A stretch of 64,000 bases of DNA from Caballeronia ptereochthonis (GCF_001545075.1 NZ_FCOB02000004.1:124001-188000), one strand, 5' to 3'; shown: positions 17,843 through 27,879, numbered from the stretch's first letter. Made by a program: numbers and translations. Notes: generated by a model from the sequence alone, not told the origin.

Positions 17843-19849
17843 TCATTTCGAGCCGTCGTCGGCTTGCCGGGGACCGGCGGGCGCATCGGGCGACGCGCTG
17901 GCCGCGCCTGCCCCGCCGCCCGCGCCGCCGCAGTTGATCTGCACGAGCGCGCCGTCGATCGACACCGGCCCGGCCGCGCTGATCGCGATACCGGACGGGC
18001 CCAACACGATGGTGTTGCCCCCCGCCTTGAGCGTGAGCGTCGCGCCCGCCTCGACCGTGACGTTGGCCGCGCTCTTGATATCGACGTTAACACCCGCCCC
18101 GAGCAAAATATTCGCCCCGCTCTTGTGCTGCGTATCGCCGCCGACATCGAGCGAATACTTGCCGCCGATGCGCGCGCGGTGATTGCCCTGCACGGCGTCG
18201 CTGCGATTGCCGCCGCAGCGCGCGAAGTCGTCGTGCTCGACGATCACATGGCGCTCGTTGCCGATGCGCGTCAGGGCGTCGTGCTTCACCCAGGTCTCCA
18301 GATCGCGTTCGGCGTGGAAGAACAGTTGCTCGGCGCCCTTGGTATCGTCGAAGCGCATTTCGTTGAAGCCGTTGCCGCCCTTCGTCGAATTGCTCCTGAG
18401 CGTCGTGCGCGCCATCTTCGCGGCGAGCTCGCAGGGTGTCGTCTGGGCGGCGTTGTAGACACTGCCGATCACGAGCGGCTGGTCCGGATCGCCCTCGATG
18501 AAATGCACGAGCACTTCCTGTCCGATGCGCGGCAGGAAGAACGCCCCATAGCCCTTGCCGGCCCAGGGCTGCGCGACCCGCACCCAGCAGCGCTGCAGGG
18601 ACTCGCGCGAGGCCGCCGGCGCGAGCTGCTCCCAGTGGAACTGCACCTTGATGCGGCCGTATTTGTCGGTATGGATCTCTTCGCCCTTCGGCCCGACGAC
18701 CACCGCCGTCTGCGGCCCCGCAACGCGCGCGCACGGCGTGCTGCGCGCGGCGCGAAACCCGGCGTCGCTCGGAAGCGCCCTGAATGCGCAGTCGAACACG
18801 GGCGGCCGGTCGCGCTCGTCGAGCGTGGACAGATAGTCATCGGAATTGAGCGCGTACTCGGCCGCGACGACGAGGTGCTCGCGATTCTGCTGCTCCAGCG
18901 GATGACCCGTCAGGCGCACGAGCCCGCCGGGCCAGACGGCGCGCGCGGTCGTGCGTGCGCTCACGAAGACGTTGGCCGCCTGATGCGCCTCGACATGCGC
19001 GCGCGCCAGACGTTCGGCGTCCTCGTGCTGCGTATAGCCGGGCGCATGCTCCTGCATCGCGTAGACGGCCGGGTCGAACGGCTCGCCGCGACGCGCGCGC
19101 GCGAGCAGACCCTGCTGCGCCGATTGCAACGGCTTCTCGAAGTCGTAATCATTGGTCTCGACGACGCCCGTCGCCATTTCGCCGCCCGCGGACCACGCAT
19201 AGACCCACTCGTGCTCGTGCGGCGCCGCCGGATGCGCACGAAAGCACAGCGTCGCGCAATGCGGCGTGGCGCCGTGCACCTGCGACGAATCCGTGAGGAT
19301 CAGCCGATGCTTGCCGCCCTGATGCTCGACGTAGTAATAGATGCCCTCGCGCTCGGCGAGCCGGCTCACGAAATCGAAGTCCGTTTCGCGGTATTGCGCG
19401 CAGTGCTCGAGACCCGGATACGTCGCCGAGCATTTGTTTTCGAAGTCGATGTGATAGTCGGCCAGCACCTTGCCGATGATCGCGGGCGCCGTCATCTGGT
19501 GGAAGAAGCGGCAGTGCGACGCGCGCGTGAGCAGCCACAGGCGCGGCCGCACCGTCGCGCGATAGAGCGCCGGGCGGTTGGGTTGCGTGCTCGCGGGCCG
19601 CGCCAGCTCGAACGCCGTGACGATGCCGTTGTACTCGCGCGCGCCGCCGCCAGGAATCTCCAGCGACAGCGAGAAGTCGCTGCCGAGCATCTCCGCGATA
19701 TCGACGCTCGACTGATCGGCGAGCAGTTCGAGATCCCACTGCGCGAGCCGCCCCAGCTCCTCGCGTCCGCGCATCCGGTAGAGCACGAGCGCATTCTTGC
19801 CGAGCGCGCAGGTCACCTGCGCGATGCGACGGGTATCGGTGAGCATCAT
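17843..19849 (-). CDS. vgrG: VgrG spike protein
   Basis: The 668-residue trimeric spike has the gp27-like N-terminal half (FHQMTAPAIIGKVLADYHID, YRETDFDFVSRLAEREGIYYY), the gp5 OB-fold (EEIHTDKYGRIKVQFHWE, RCWVRVAQPWAGKGYGAFFL, PRIGQEVLVHFIEGDPDQPL) and a repetitive beta-prism. The C-terminus ends soon after SIDGALVQINCGG in a Gly/Ala/Pro tail, so there is no fused toxin domain. The start at 19849 is placed after AGAGG; the much longer open frame overlaps the spike-tip gene and is rejected. It is followed on the operon by tagH, and preceded by the DUF4280 gene, its likely tip. Confidence 0.93.
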   Translation of the reverse strand: MMLTDTRRIAQVTCALGKNALVLYRMRGREELGRLAQWDLELLADQSSVDIAEMLGSDFSLSLEIPGGGAREYNGIVTAFELARPASTQPNRPALYRATVRPRLWLLTRASHCRFFHQMTAPAIIGKVLADYHIDFENKCSATYPGLEHCAQYRETDFDFVSRLAEREGIYYYVEHQGGKHRLILTDSSQVHGATPHCATLCFRAHPAAPHEHEWVYAWSAGGEMATGVVETNDYDFEKPLQSAQQGLLARARRGEPFDPAVYAMQEHAPGYTQHEDAERLARAHVEAHQAANVFVSARTTARAVWPGGLVRLTGHPLEQQNREHLVVAAEYALNSDDYLSTLDERDRPPVFDCAFRALPSDAGFRAARSTPCARVAGPQTAVVVGPKGEEIHTDKYGRIKVQFHWEQLAPAASRESLQRCWVRVAQPWAGKGYGAFFLPRIGQEVLVHFIEGDPDQPLVIGSVYNAAQTTPCELAAKMARTTLRSNSTKGGNGFNEMRFDDTKGAEQLFFHAERDLETWVKHDALTRIGNERHVIVEHDDFARCGGNRSDAVQGNHRARIGGKYSLDVGGDTQHKSGANILLGAGVNVDIKSAANVTVEAGATLTLKAGGNTIVLGPSGIAISAAGPVSIDGALVQINCGGAGGGAGAASASPDAPAGPRQADDGSK

Positions 19850-19863
19850 CGCCAGCCTCTTCT

Positions 19864-20253
19864 TCAGGGAATCTGCGTTTCGCGCGTCGCCGGTTCGACG
19901 ACCGTCACCACGCCGCCCCATGTACAGAGGCAGGTGGACACGTTGTCGAGCGACGGCTGGTTGCCGAGCAGCACGGTGAGCGCGCCGGGCGCCCACGGCG
20001 CGGCGGTCGCGGGCAGGCAGGGCATCGGCGTCGGCGTGCCGAGCGCGGCGGCGGTGGCCGCTGCGACCTGCGGATTCGCGGGCGACGTGCACATGCCGAA
20101 CGGCATGATGTTCACGAGCGGAACGTGATCCATGATGTTCGCGGCAATCGGCCCTTCGCAGCGCACCCGGTTCACGGGCAGCACGACGAGCGCCGAAGGC
20201 GTCATGCCGAACGAGCACTGCAGCGTCGCGCCCATGCTGACTTGTTGTGGCAT
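19864..20253 (-). CDS. DUF4280 PAAR-like spike tip
   Basis: The 129-residue protein matches the DUF4280/PAAR-like pattern: an N-terminal MGATLQCSFGMTPSALVVLP, several Cys and His placed for a metal site at the tip (C-rich segments around MCTSPANPQVAA and STCLCTWGG), and repeated short beta strands with Pro turns. It would cap the VgrG trimer and may carry effectors. ATG 20253 follows GGGAG; the longer frame to 20280 is less likely. It sits 13 bases after tssH and 14 bases before vgrG, in the place a PAAR gene usually holds. Confidence 0.82.
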   Translation of the reverse strand: MPQQVSMGATLQCSFGMTPSALVVLPVNRVRCEGPIAANIMDHVPLVNIMPFGMCTSPANPQVAAATAAALGTPTPMPCLPATAAPWAPGALTVLLGNQPSLDNVSTCLCTWGGVVTVVEPATRETQIP

Positions 20254-20266
20254 GGCTGGCTCCCTG

Positions 20267-22870
20267 TCAATCGAAGGCATAGGTGAAGTCGCCGTTGCAC
20301 ACGCCGACTTCGACTTTCCCGACGCTGCGCCCGTCGACGAGACGGCCGAGGAATTCCGCGCTCACGCGGGGCAGCACGGTGTTGGTGAGAATCGCGTCGA
20401 TCATCCGCCCGCCGCTCGCGAGCTCCGTGCAGCGGCGCGCGATCTGGCCGACCACCGCGTCGTCGTATGCGAAGCTCACGCGATGACGCTCCGCGATGCG
20501 CCGCCCGATGCGCGCCAGTTGCAGACGGATCACCGCATCGAGCATTGCGTCGTCGAGCGGGTAGTACGGGATCACCGCGACGCGCCCGAGCAAGGCGGGC
20601 GGGAACGCTTCGAGCAGCGGCGCGCGCAGCGCCCGCGCGATCTCTTCCGGCGACGGCGCTCGATGCCCGCCGCCGCACAGATGCGTGATGAGCTCCGTGC
20701 CGACGTTGGTCGTGAGCAGGATCAGCGTGTTGCTGAAGTCGATCTCGCGGCCTTCGCCGTCCTCCATGCGGCCCTTGTCGAAGACCTGAAAGAAGAGCTT
20801 GTGCACGTCCGGATGCGCCTTCTCGAATTCGTCGAGCAGCACGACGCTGTAGGGACGCCGCCGCACCGCCTCGGTGAGCGCGCCGCCTTCGCCATAGCCG
20901 ACGTATCCAGGCGGCGCGCCCTTGAGCAGCGACACCGTATGCGCCTCCTGGTACTCGCTCAGGTTCACGGTGATGACGTTCTCCTCACCGCCGTAGAGCG
21001 CCTCGGCGAGCGCGAGCGCGGTTTCGGTCTTGCCCACGCCCGAGGTGCCCGCCAGCATGAACACGCCGACCGGCTTGCAGGGATCGTCGAGGCCGGCGCG
21101 CGCGGTCTGCACGCGGCGCGCGATCATCTCCATCGCGTGGCGCTGCCCGACGATGCGACGGTTCAGCGTCGCCGCCAGATCGAGCACGCTCGCGGCTTCG
21201 TCGCGCACCATGCGGCCGACCGGGATGCCGGTCCAGTCCTGCACGACCGAGGCGACCGCATGCGCATCGACTCCCGGCAGAATCAGCGGCGCTTCGCCCT
21301 GGCGTTCCGCGAGCTCGTCGGTCAGCGCCTTCAGGTCTGAAAGCGTCACGGCTTCGCCGCGCGCCTCGATGGACCGCCGTGCCGCGAGGATGCGCGCGAC
21401 GAGCGCACGCTCCGCCTCCCAGCGCCCGGTCAGATCCGCGAGACGCGCGCGCTCCGCGTCGAGCCGGGCGGCGACATCCGCGGCGCGTTCCTGCGTGTCG
21501 ATGCCGAGCGCGGCTTCGCGCGCGACGATTTCGCTTTCGGTCTGCCACGTCTCGATGCGCCGCTTCGCATCGTCGATCGCCGGGGGCAGCGCCTGCTGGC
21601 TCACCGCGACGCGCGCGCAGGCGGTGTCGAGCAGGCTCACCGCCTTGTCGGGCAACTGGCGCGCGGGAATGAAGCGATGCGAGAGCCTCACCGCCGCTTC
21701 GAGCGCCTCGTCGAGCACCTGCACACCGTGATGCCGCTCCATCTTGCGCACGAGCCCGCGCATCATCGCGATCGCGCTCGCCTCGGAAGGCTCCGGCACC
21801 TTGACCACCTGGAAGCGCCGCGTGAGCGCCGGGTCCTTCTCGATGTGCTGCTTGTATTCGACCCACGTCGTCGCGGCAATGGTGCGCAGCGTGCCGCGCG
21901 CGAGCGCGGGCTTGAGCAGGTTGGCTGCATCGCCGGTGCCGGCCGCGCCGCCCGCGCCGACGAGCGTATGCGCCTCGTCGATGAAAAGGATCACCGGCAT
22001 CGCAGACGCCTGCACCTGCTCGATGACCTGCTTGAGCCGGCTCTCGAACTCGCCCTTCACGCTCGCGCCCGCCTGCAGCAGCCCGACATCGAGCGTGCGC
22101 ACGACGGCGTCGCGCAACGCGGGCGGCACCTCCCCCGCGACGATGCGCTGCGCGAAGCCTTCCACCACCGCCGTCTTGCCGACGCCCGCCTCGCCCGTGA
22201 GAATCGGGTTGTTCTGCCGGCGTCGCATGAGAATGTCGATGACCTGGCGAATCTCTGTGTCGCGCCCGACGATGGGATCGAGCTTGCCCTCGCGCGCCTC
22301 GGCGGTCAGATCGACGGTATAGCGGGCAAGCGCGTCCCGCTGCGCGAGCGGAGCGGCGGGCGCCGCGGACTCGACGACGTTCGCGGCCCGCGCTTCGGGC
22401 GAACCTTCGAGCAGGGCGTCGAAACGCGCGGACAGCACATCGAAGCTGATTTTCTCGAACTGGCGCGAGAGCGCGTAAAGCGCATTGCGCAGATTCGGCG
22501 TGCGCAACATGCCGATCAGGAGATGCCCCGTGCGCACCTGCGTGGCGTCGAACATCAGCGAGCCGAACACCCAGCCGCGCTCGACGGCTTCGTCGACTTG
22601 CGCGGAGATGTCGGACACCGAGCCCGCGCCGCGCGGCAGGCGCTCGAGCGCGACGGTCAGATCGCGTTCGAGCGCGGTCTCGTCCAGTTCGAAGTGACGC
22701 AAGAGGCGCCGCAGGTCGGAATCCGCCGCGAGCAGGATCTGATGCACCCAGTGCGCCAGCTCGACATACGGGTTGCCGCGCAGCTTGCAAAATGCCGCGC
22801 CGTTTTCGATCGCCCGATAGGCAAGCGGATGGAGCTTGCCGAACAACGCCATGCGGCTGATCTCAGTCAT
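20267..22870 (-). CDS. tssH: TssH/ClpV AAA+ ATPase
   Basis: The 867-residue ClpB-like ATPase disassembles the contracted TssB/TssC sheath. It has an N-terminal Clp-N domain, first AAA+ module with GEAGVGKTA and FIDEAHTLVGAG, a middle coiled-coil, second module with GTSGVGKTE and VVLLDEFEKAHPDV, and a C-terminal D2-small domain. Length and order match ClpV. ATG 22870 has AAGGAG seven bases upstream and overlaps the tssG end by eight bases. Confidence 0.95.
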   Translation of the reverse strand: MTEISRMALFGKLHPLAYRAIENGAAFCKLRGNPYVELAHWVHQILLAADSDLRRLLRHFELDETALERDLTVALERLPRGAGSVSDISAQVDEAVERGWVFGSLMFDATQVRTGHLLIGMLRTPNLRNALYALSRQFEKISFDVLSARFDALLEGSPEARAANVVESAAPAAPLAQRDALARYTVDLTAEAREGKLDPIVGRDTEIRQVIDILMRRRQNNPILTGEAGVGKTAVVEGFAQRIVAGEVPPALRDAVVRTLDVGLLQAGASVKGEFESRLKQVIEQVQASAMPVILFIDEAHTLVGAGGAAGTGDAANLLKPALARGTLRTIAATTWVEYKQHIEKDPALTRRFQVVKVPEPSEASAIAMMRGLVRKMERHHGVQVLDEALEAAVRLSHRFIPARQLPDKAVSLLDTACARVAVSQQALPPAIDDAKRRIETWQTESEIVAREAALGIDTQERAADVAARLDAERARLADLTGRWEAERALVARILAARRSIEARGEAVTLSDLKALTDELAERQGEAPLILPGVDAHAVASVVQDWTGIPVGRMVRDEAASVLDLAATLNRRIVGQRHAMEMIARRVQTARAGLDDPCKPVGVFMLAGTSGVGKTETALALAEALYGGEENVITVNLSEYQEAHTVSLLKGAPPGYVGYGEGGALTEAVRRRPYSVVLLDEFEKAHPDVHKLFFQVFDKGRMEDGEGREIDFSNTLILLTTNVGTELITHLCGGGHRAPSPEEIARALRAPLLEAFPPALLGRVAVIPYYPLDDAMLDAVIRLQLARIGRRIAERHRVSFAYDDAVVGQIARRCTELASGGRMIDAILTNTVLPRVSAEFLGRLVDGRSVGKVEVGVCNGDFTYAFD

Positions 22871-23897
22871 GAGGAGTCTCCTTGCGATGGCCCGATCCCG
22901 CCTGCCCGGCGATCACGACCCGATGGTTGTCATGGACCGGCGCGCCGCTCGTGAGCCAGGTGGTCCAGCCGAGGCGCGCGCCGTTCGTGGCCGTCGCCTG
23001 CAGACGCAGCGCGGGCACTTCCTCGCGCTTCAAGTGCAGCGCGACGTCCCAGTCGAGCGGATCGCGCAGGTAGTTGCGGACCCAGTCGGTCAGCTTCGCG
23101 AGGCTCTGCCCGCCCGGCAGGAAGCGCACGAAATCCGCGTAGCGAAGCGGCCCGATCACGATGCGGAACTTGTGCTGGCAGTCCCACACCCGCGTGCCGA
23201 CGACCGTCGATACCCCGAGCCGCGCGCCGCCGAGGCGTGTGCGGGCATCTTCCGGCAGCGCGATCCAGTGGCCGCGCCACGGCTCGATCGAGACGTCCAC
23301 GCCGAAAAAGCGCGCGAGAATCAGCCGCAGCCCGCTCGCATGGCGCGTCGGCGCGGCGAGCACGCCCGCGAAGTGGCGCTTGGCGGAATCGGGCACCGCA
23401 TCGCGATCGGCGAGCGCCGGCGCGCCGAGGCCGAACAGGCTGCCGACGTAATCCGCGAAGCGATCCTCGTGCGGGCGGTCGACGCTCACGACCGGCTGTG
23501 CATCGGCCCATGCGCGATAGAAGAGCGACAGCATGCGGTGATGAAACACGTCGAGAAAGCGCGCGAGCGTAGGATCGTTCGCGTTGCGGGCGCGCTCGCG
23601 CACGTACGCGGTCAGATGCGTCGGCAGCGGGCCGTTCGGCCCGAGCAGGCCGAGGAAATTCACCGCGAGACGGCCCGGCTGTCCATCCTCGCCCGGCACG
23701 AAGTCGCCGAGCGTGGTCGGATGGAAGATCAGCTCCGGGTCCTGCGACAGGCGCACGGCGTCGTCGCGCGCGGCCAGCGACCGGCCCAGGCGCGGACGCT
23801 CCGCGTGCGCCCGCTCGATGAGCCGCAGCGCCTGGAAAAAGTCGAAGCGGCGGGCGTCGCGCGCGAGCACGCCGTCGATGGTCAGAGCGTCGCGCAT
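22863..23897 (-). CDS. tssG: TssG baseplate protein
   Basis: The 344-residue protein has TssG features: RRFDFFQALRLIERAHAERP near the N-terminus, LAVNFLGLLGPNGPLPTHLT, RARNANDPTLARFLDVFHHR and GGQSLAKLTDWVRNYL. TssG joins TssF, TssE and TssK in the baseplate wedge. The ATG at 23897 lies inside the tssF 3' end (16-base overlap), and the stop overlaps tssH, so the group is tightly coupled. Confidence 0.93.
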   Translation of the reverse strand: MRDALTIDGVLARDARRFDFFQALRLIERAHAERPRLGRSLAARDDAVRLSQDPELIFHPTTLGDFVPGEDGQPGRLAVNFLGLLGPNGPLPTHLTAYVRERARNANDPTLARFLDVFHHRMLSLFYRAWADAQPVVSVDRPHEDRFADYVGSLFGLGAPALADRDAVPDSAKRHFAGVLAAPTRHASGLRLILARFFGVDVSIEPWRGHWIALPEDARTRLGGARLGVSTVVGTRVWDCQHKFRIVIGPLRYADFVRFLPGGQSLAKLTDWVRNYLRDPLDWDVALHLKREEVPALRLQATATNGARLGWTTWLTSGAPVHDNHRVVIAGQAGSGHRKETPHD

Positions 23898-25777
23898 CGT
23901 CCGGTCCTCGCAGGCCACTGCATGATCGGACCGCGCGCGAGCGTCGCGACGGCGGTTTCCGTGAACGAATTGATCGACACGTACTGCGCGAAGAACTGCG
24001 CGAGCACCGCGCCGAGCAGAAACGCGCTCGCGCCTTCGAACGCGGCGTCGTCGAAGCGCAGCGTGATCGCGAGGCCGCGTCCGTGGACGATCGGCCCCGG
24101 CGACGGCAGGCGGCGCACGACGGGCGCGCACGACACCGAGCGCAGCCCCTCGACCTGCCGGTGCGCCGCGGGGTCGTCGGCCGGGCAGTACAGCGCGAGC
24201 AACTCGCGCAGCGCGCGGGCGCCTTCCTGCGCGTTCGCATCCACGAGCGACGCATAGTTCAGCGAAAGATGATCGAGCAGCCGCCATGCCGCCGGTCCCT
24301 CCGCGAACGACGGAAGCGGCCGGCTCGGGCCCGCGACGCAGCGCACGGCGGTGACCGGCGCCTCGGCATCGAGCGTGAAGTCGGTCGAGCCCGCGCCGAC
24401 CGGCATCGAGAGCGGCAGGTCGCGGTTCGTGCACCACGCGCTGATGCCGAGCTGACGCACGTCGCCGCTTCCGGGCGCGCTCGCCGCGTCGACCAGCGCG
24501 ATGAAGGCTTCGCTGCCGAGGTAGCTGCTGCGCGCGCCGCTCTGCTGCTGCCGCACCGACGCGCGCCGCGCCGCGCGGCGCAACTGATAGAAAGCGCCGC
24601 CCTCGCCCGGCGCATCGAGATCCTTCGCGCAGTAAAACGGCCGGTACTGCTTCTCGGCGACCGCACCCGTGCCGTAGCCGGTGACCTCGTCGATCTGATG
24701 GATCTCGTAGTCCATCGGCCGCGTGCGGTCGACGACGACGTGATACTCGAACTCCGTGTCCGACAGCGCGACGCGGTCGGTGCGGCGGCGGAACAGGTTG
24801 ATGGCCGGTGTGCAGTCGAGCGCGAAGTGCGAAGCGTCGACGCCACGCTCGAGCGATGCGTCCGCCTGGTCGAGCAGGATCACGATCTCCGCTTCCGGCC
24901 CACGGCAATGACGAAGCGCGTCGCGCAATCCGGCCAGTTCGACGAACATGAAACGCGGCGCGAAGGCGAAATACTCCTGCAGCAGCCGATAGCCGTCGAA
25001 CGATTGCTGGCCGACGGGCAAAAGCGCCTCGTCCTCGGCGAAGCCGAGCGGCCGGAGCGTGGTCTTCGGCAGCACGGCGAGCGTGGACGCCGCGCTTGCG
25101 CCGTTGCCGGGCTGCGTCACCGCCACGCCGACGCAATGCGCGAGCAGACGTTCGTGCAGGCGCGCGGGCAGGCCGTCGGGGCCGCGCAGATACAGCGCGA
25201 GACGATCGAGCGCGAGGCGATCGAAGCCGAGCGGGCCGGTCGCGCGCAGACGCAGGCGCAGTCCCGCCTTGACACCCGCAGGCAGCGCCGGCGACGACGC
25301 GTTGAGCGAGCCCGCGTGGGTAAAGAACTTCGCGTGCGCGATCTCGACCGGCCACAGCGTGAGCGCGTGCGCCGTGCGGTATTCGCAGCGCGTCGAGGCG
25401 GACTTGTCGAGCATGCCTCTGAGCGCCGTGTGACGCGGCACGACGATGCCGTCGGCGCTCGCCGCGAGCTGCGGGTTGGCATGGTCCGCATGCAGCTGGA
25501 CGACCACCATCGACGGCGTCGGCGCCAGATAGTGCGGATACGCCAGCTCCAGCAGATGCTGCGTGAAGCGCGGAAACTCCGCGTCGAGCTTCATCTGGAC
25601 ACGCGCGGCGAGGAAACTGAAACCTTCCAGCAGCCGCTCGACATACGGGTCCGCGCATTCGACGCCGTCCAGCGCGAGCCTTCCCGCGATCTTCGGGAAC
25701 GCGGCGGCGAATTCGCCGCCCATCTCCCGCACGTGCTGGAGCTCCTGGCTGTAGTACCTGACGAACGCGGGGTTCAT
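23882..25777 (-). CDS. tssF: TssF baseplate protein
   Basis: The 631-residue protein begins MNPAFVRYYSQELQHVREMG and continues GRLALDGVECADPYVERLLE, the classic TssF start. It also carries FFTHAGSLN, the DEVTGYGTGAVAEKQYRPFY segment, and a C-terminal region with LSLNYASL and FFAQYVSINSFTET. It forms the baseplate wedge with TssG. The start at 25777 overlaps the tssE stop by four bases (ATGA). Confidence 0.95.
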   Translation of the reverse strand: MNPAFVRYYSQELQHVREMGGEFAAAFPKIAGRLALDGVECADPYVERLLEGFSFLAARVQMKLDAEFPRFTQHLLELAYPHYLAPTPSMVVVQLHADHANPQLAASADGIVVPRHTALRGMLDKSASTRCEYRTAHALTLWPVEIAHAKFFTHAGSLNASSPALPAGVKAGLRLRLRATGPLGFDRLALDRLALYLRGPDGLPARLHERLLAHCVGVAVTQPGNGASAASTLAVLPKTTLRPLGFAEDEALLPVGQQSFDGYRLLQEYFAFAPRFMFVELAGLRDALRHCRGPEAEIVILLDQADASLERGVDASHFALDCTPAINLFRRRTDRVALSDTEFEYHVVVDRTRPMDYEIHQIDEVTGYGTGAVAEKQYRPFYCAKDLDAPGEGGAFYQLRRAARRASVRQQQSGARSSYLGSEAFIALVDAASAPGSGDVRQLGISAWCTNRDLPLSMPVGAGSTDFTLDAEAPVTAVRCVAGPSRPLPSFAEGPAAWRLLDHLSLNYASLVDANAQEGARALRELLALYCPADDPAAHRQVEGLRSVSCAPVVRRLPSPGPIVHGRGLAITLRFDDAAFEGASAFLLGAVLAQFFAQYVSINSFTETAVATLARGPIMQWPARTGRCATL

Positions 25778-26322
25778 GCCTGTTGCTCCCCGGCGTGCGC
25801 GGCGCGCGCGGGCAGCGCGTCGGAGACGCGCACCTCGCCCGCTTCGAGATCCAGCTCCGTGCGCAGGAAAAGCCGCTCGGGATACGGCTGCGACCACATG
25901 TCCGCCTCGATCTCGAAGCGGATCACATGGCTGCGCGCCGCGCCCTTCGCGCCCTTTGCGTCTTCGATCGCCGTCACGCGCACCGATTCGCGCACGAGCC
26001 GCGGCTCGAAGGCCCACAGGGCGTCGCGGATCAGGCGCTCCAGGACGCCGGGCGTGAGCGCGGCGACGTTGCGTCCCGCGAGGTCCGGCAGGCCGTAGTT
26101 GAGCACCGATGTCGCGACATGCGGCAGGCTCGCCGCATCCGCGCCGTCCCCGAGACCGCTCGCGTTCAGCAGCCACCCGATGTCGCGCTGCACGCTGTCG
26201 CGCAGCGCGCGCGCCGACATCACGCGACGCTCGCGCGCCTCGTGACGCGCGTGCGGCTCGAGATCGGTCAGGCGGTCCAGCAACGACGGTTGCAGGCGGT
26301 CCCGGACGGAGGGTTCTGACAT
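25774..26322 (-). CDS. tssE: TssE baseplate protein (gp25-like)
   Basis: The 182-residue protein is related to phage T4 gp25. It has the N-terminal PSLLDRLTDLEPHARHEARE segment, then LRDSVQRDIGWLLNA and VATSVLNYGLPDLAGR, typical of TssE, followed by a beta-rich end (RFEIEADMWSQPYPERLFLR). It starts sheath polymerisation on the baseplate. ATG 26322 follows AAGGGAG. A 50-base gap separates it from tssC, and its stop overlaps tssF. Confidence 0.93.
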   Translation of the reverse strand: MSEPSVRDRLQPSLLDRLTDLEPHARHEARERRVMSARALRDSVQRDIGWLLNASGLGDGADAASLPHVATSVLNYGLPDLAGRNVAALTPGVLERLIRDALWAFEPRLVRESVRVTAIEDAKGAKGAARSHVIRFEIEADMWSQPYPERLFLRTELDLEAGEVRVSDALPARAAHAGEQQA

Positions 26323-26372
26323 GAGCAACTCCCTTTCAGCAGGCTGGGCAGGATGGGCGGACACGGCGAGAC

Positions 26373-27875
26373 TCAGGCGGCTTTCGCGGTCGGCAGCTTT
26401 GACACGAGCCGCAGCGATACCGTGAGACCTTCGAGCTGGTAATGCGGGCGCAGGAAGAACTTCGACGTGTAGTAGCCCGGATTGCCCGCCACCTCCTCGA
26501 CGACGACCTGCGCATCCGCGAGCGGCTTGCGCGCCTTGGTGTCGTCGGACGAGTGGGTGGGATCGCCGTCGACATACTGGAGAATCCAGTTCTGCAACCA
26601 GCGCTCCATGTCCTCGCGCTCCTTGAACGAGCCGAGCTTGTCGCGCACGATGCACTTGAGGTAGTGCGCGAAGCGGCTGCACGCGAAGAGATACGGCAGG
26701 CGCGCCGCGAGGTTCGCGTTCGCCGTCGCGTCCGGGTCTTCGTACTCGGCCGGCTTGTGCAGCGATTGCGCGCCGATGAACGCGGCGAAGTCCGAGTTCT
26801 TCTTGTGCACGAGCGGCATGAAGCCGTTTTTGGCGAGCTCGGCCTCGCGGCGGTCGCTGATCGCGATCTCCGTCGGGCACTTCATGTCGACGCCGCCGTC
26901 GTCAGTGGGAAACGCGTGAACCGGCAGCCCTTCCACCGCGCCGCCCGACTCGACACCGCGAATGCGCGAGCACCAGCCGAACATCTTGAAGGAGCGCGTG
27001 ATGTTCGCCGCCATCGCATACCCGGCGTTCGCCCAGGCGTACTTGCTGCTGTTCGCGCCCGCGGTGTCTTCCTCGAAATCGAACGCCTCGACCGGGTCCG
27101 TCTTCGCGCCATAGGGCGCACGGGCGAGAAAGCGCGGCATCGCGAGGCCGATATAGCGCGAGTCCTCGGATTCGCGCAGCGAGCGCCATGCGGCATGCTC
27201 GGGCGTCTGGAAGATCTTGGTCAGGTCGCGCGGATTGGCGAGCTCCTGCCAGGACTCCATGAGCAGCGCGGCCGGGTCCGCGCCCGCGATGAACGGCGCG
27301 TGCGCCGCCGCCGCGATCTTCGCGATCTGCGTGAGCAGGTCGACGTCGGGGCCGCTGTGATCGAAGTAGTAGTCCGCGACCAGCGCGCCGTACGGCTCGC
27401 CGCCGAACTGGCCGTACTCTTCCTCGTAGAGCTTCTTGAAGAGCGGGCTCTGATCCCACGCGACGCCGCGATACTTCTTCAGCGTCCTGTGCAGCTCCGC
27501 CTTGGAGATGTTCAGCACGCGGATCTTGAGCGACTCGTCGGTCTCCGTGTTGTTCACGAGGTAATGCAGGCCGCGCCACGCGCTCTCGACCTTCTGGAAC
27601 GGCTCGCTGTGCAGGATCAGGTTGATCTGGCCGGTGAGCGCGTGGTCGATCTGCGCGATCAGCGCCTCGATGGTCGCGAGGACATCGCCGGAGATCACGC
27701 CGGTGTCGCGCAGCGCCTGCTCGGCGAGCGTGCGCACCGCGCTCTCGACGGCGTCGCGGGCACGCTCGGACTTCGGCTTGAATTCCTTTTGCAGGAGCGT
27801 GGAGAAATCGTCGACTTCGGGCGCCGCTTCCATCACGGCCGCGCCGGTCTGTTGCTGGATGCTGAGATCGTTCAT
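26373..27875 (-). CDS. tssC: TssC large sheath subunit
   Basis: The 500-residue protein has the TssC hallmarks: an acidic N-terminal linker, DHALTGQINLILHSEPFQKV, SAWRGLHYLVNNTETDESLK, VADYYFDHSGPDV, MPRFLARAPYG and an end rich in NPGYYTSKFFLRPHYQLEGL. It polymerises with TssB as the contractile sheath and is the TssH substrate complex. ATG 27875 follows GGAGCC; the upstream in-frame extension is Pro-rich and unlike the family. Four bases separate it from tssB. Confidence 0.96.
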   Translation of the reverse strand: MNDLSIQQQTGAAVMEAAPEVDDFSTLLQKEFKPKSERARDAVESAVRTLAEQALRDTGVISGDVLATIEALIAQIDHALTGQINLILHSEPFQKVESAWRGLHYLVNNTETDESLKIRVLNISKAELHRTLKKYRGVAWDQSPLFKKLYEEEYGQFGGEPYGALVADYYFDHSGPDVDLLTQIAKIAAAAHAPFIAGADPAALLMESWQELANPRDLTKIFQTPEHAAWRSLRESEDSRYIGLAMPRFLARAPYGAKTDPVEAFDFEEDTAGANSSKYAWANAGYAMAANITRSFKMFGWCSRIRGVESGGAVEGLPVHAFPTDDGGVDMKCPTEIAISDRREAELAKNGFMPLVHKKNSDFAAFIGAQSLHKPAEYEDPDATANANLAARLPYLFACSRFAHYLKCIVRDKLGSFKEREDMERWLQNWILQYVDGDPTHSSDDTKARKPLADAQVVVEEVAGNPGYYTSKFFLRPHYQLEGLTVSLRLVSKLPTAKAA

Positions 27876-27879
27876 CGCG

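Noticed and set aside
17837..20128. 763-codon plus-strand frame across vgrG
   Set aside because: Antisense shadow of vgrG; composition typical of reverse-frame reading.
22863..25658. 931-codon frame that could read as a fused TssF-TssG
   Set aside because: Only the last 344 residues are TssG; the upstream part is the wrong frame of tssF.
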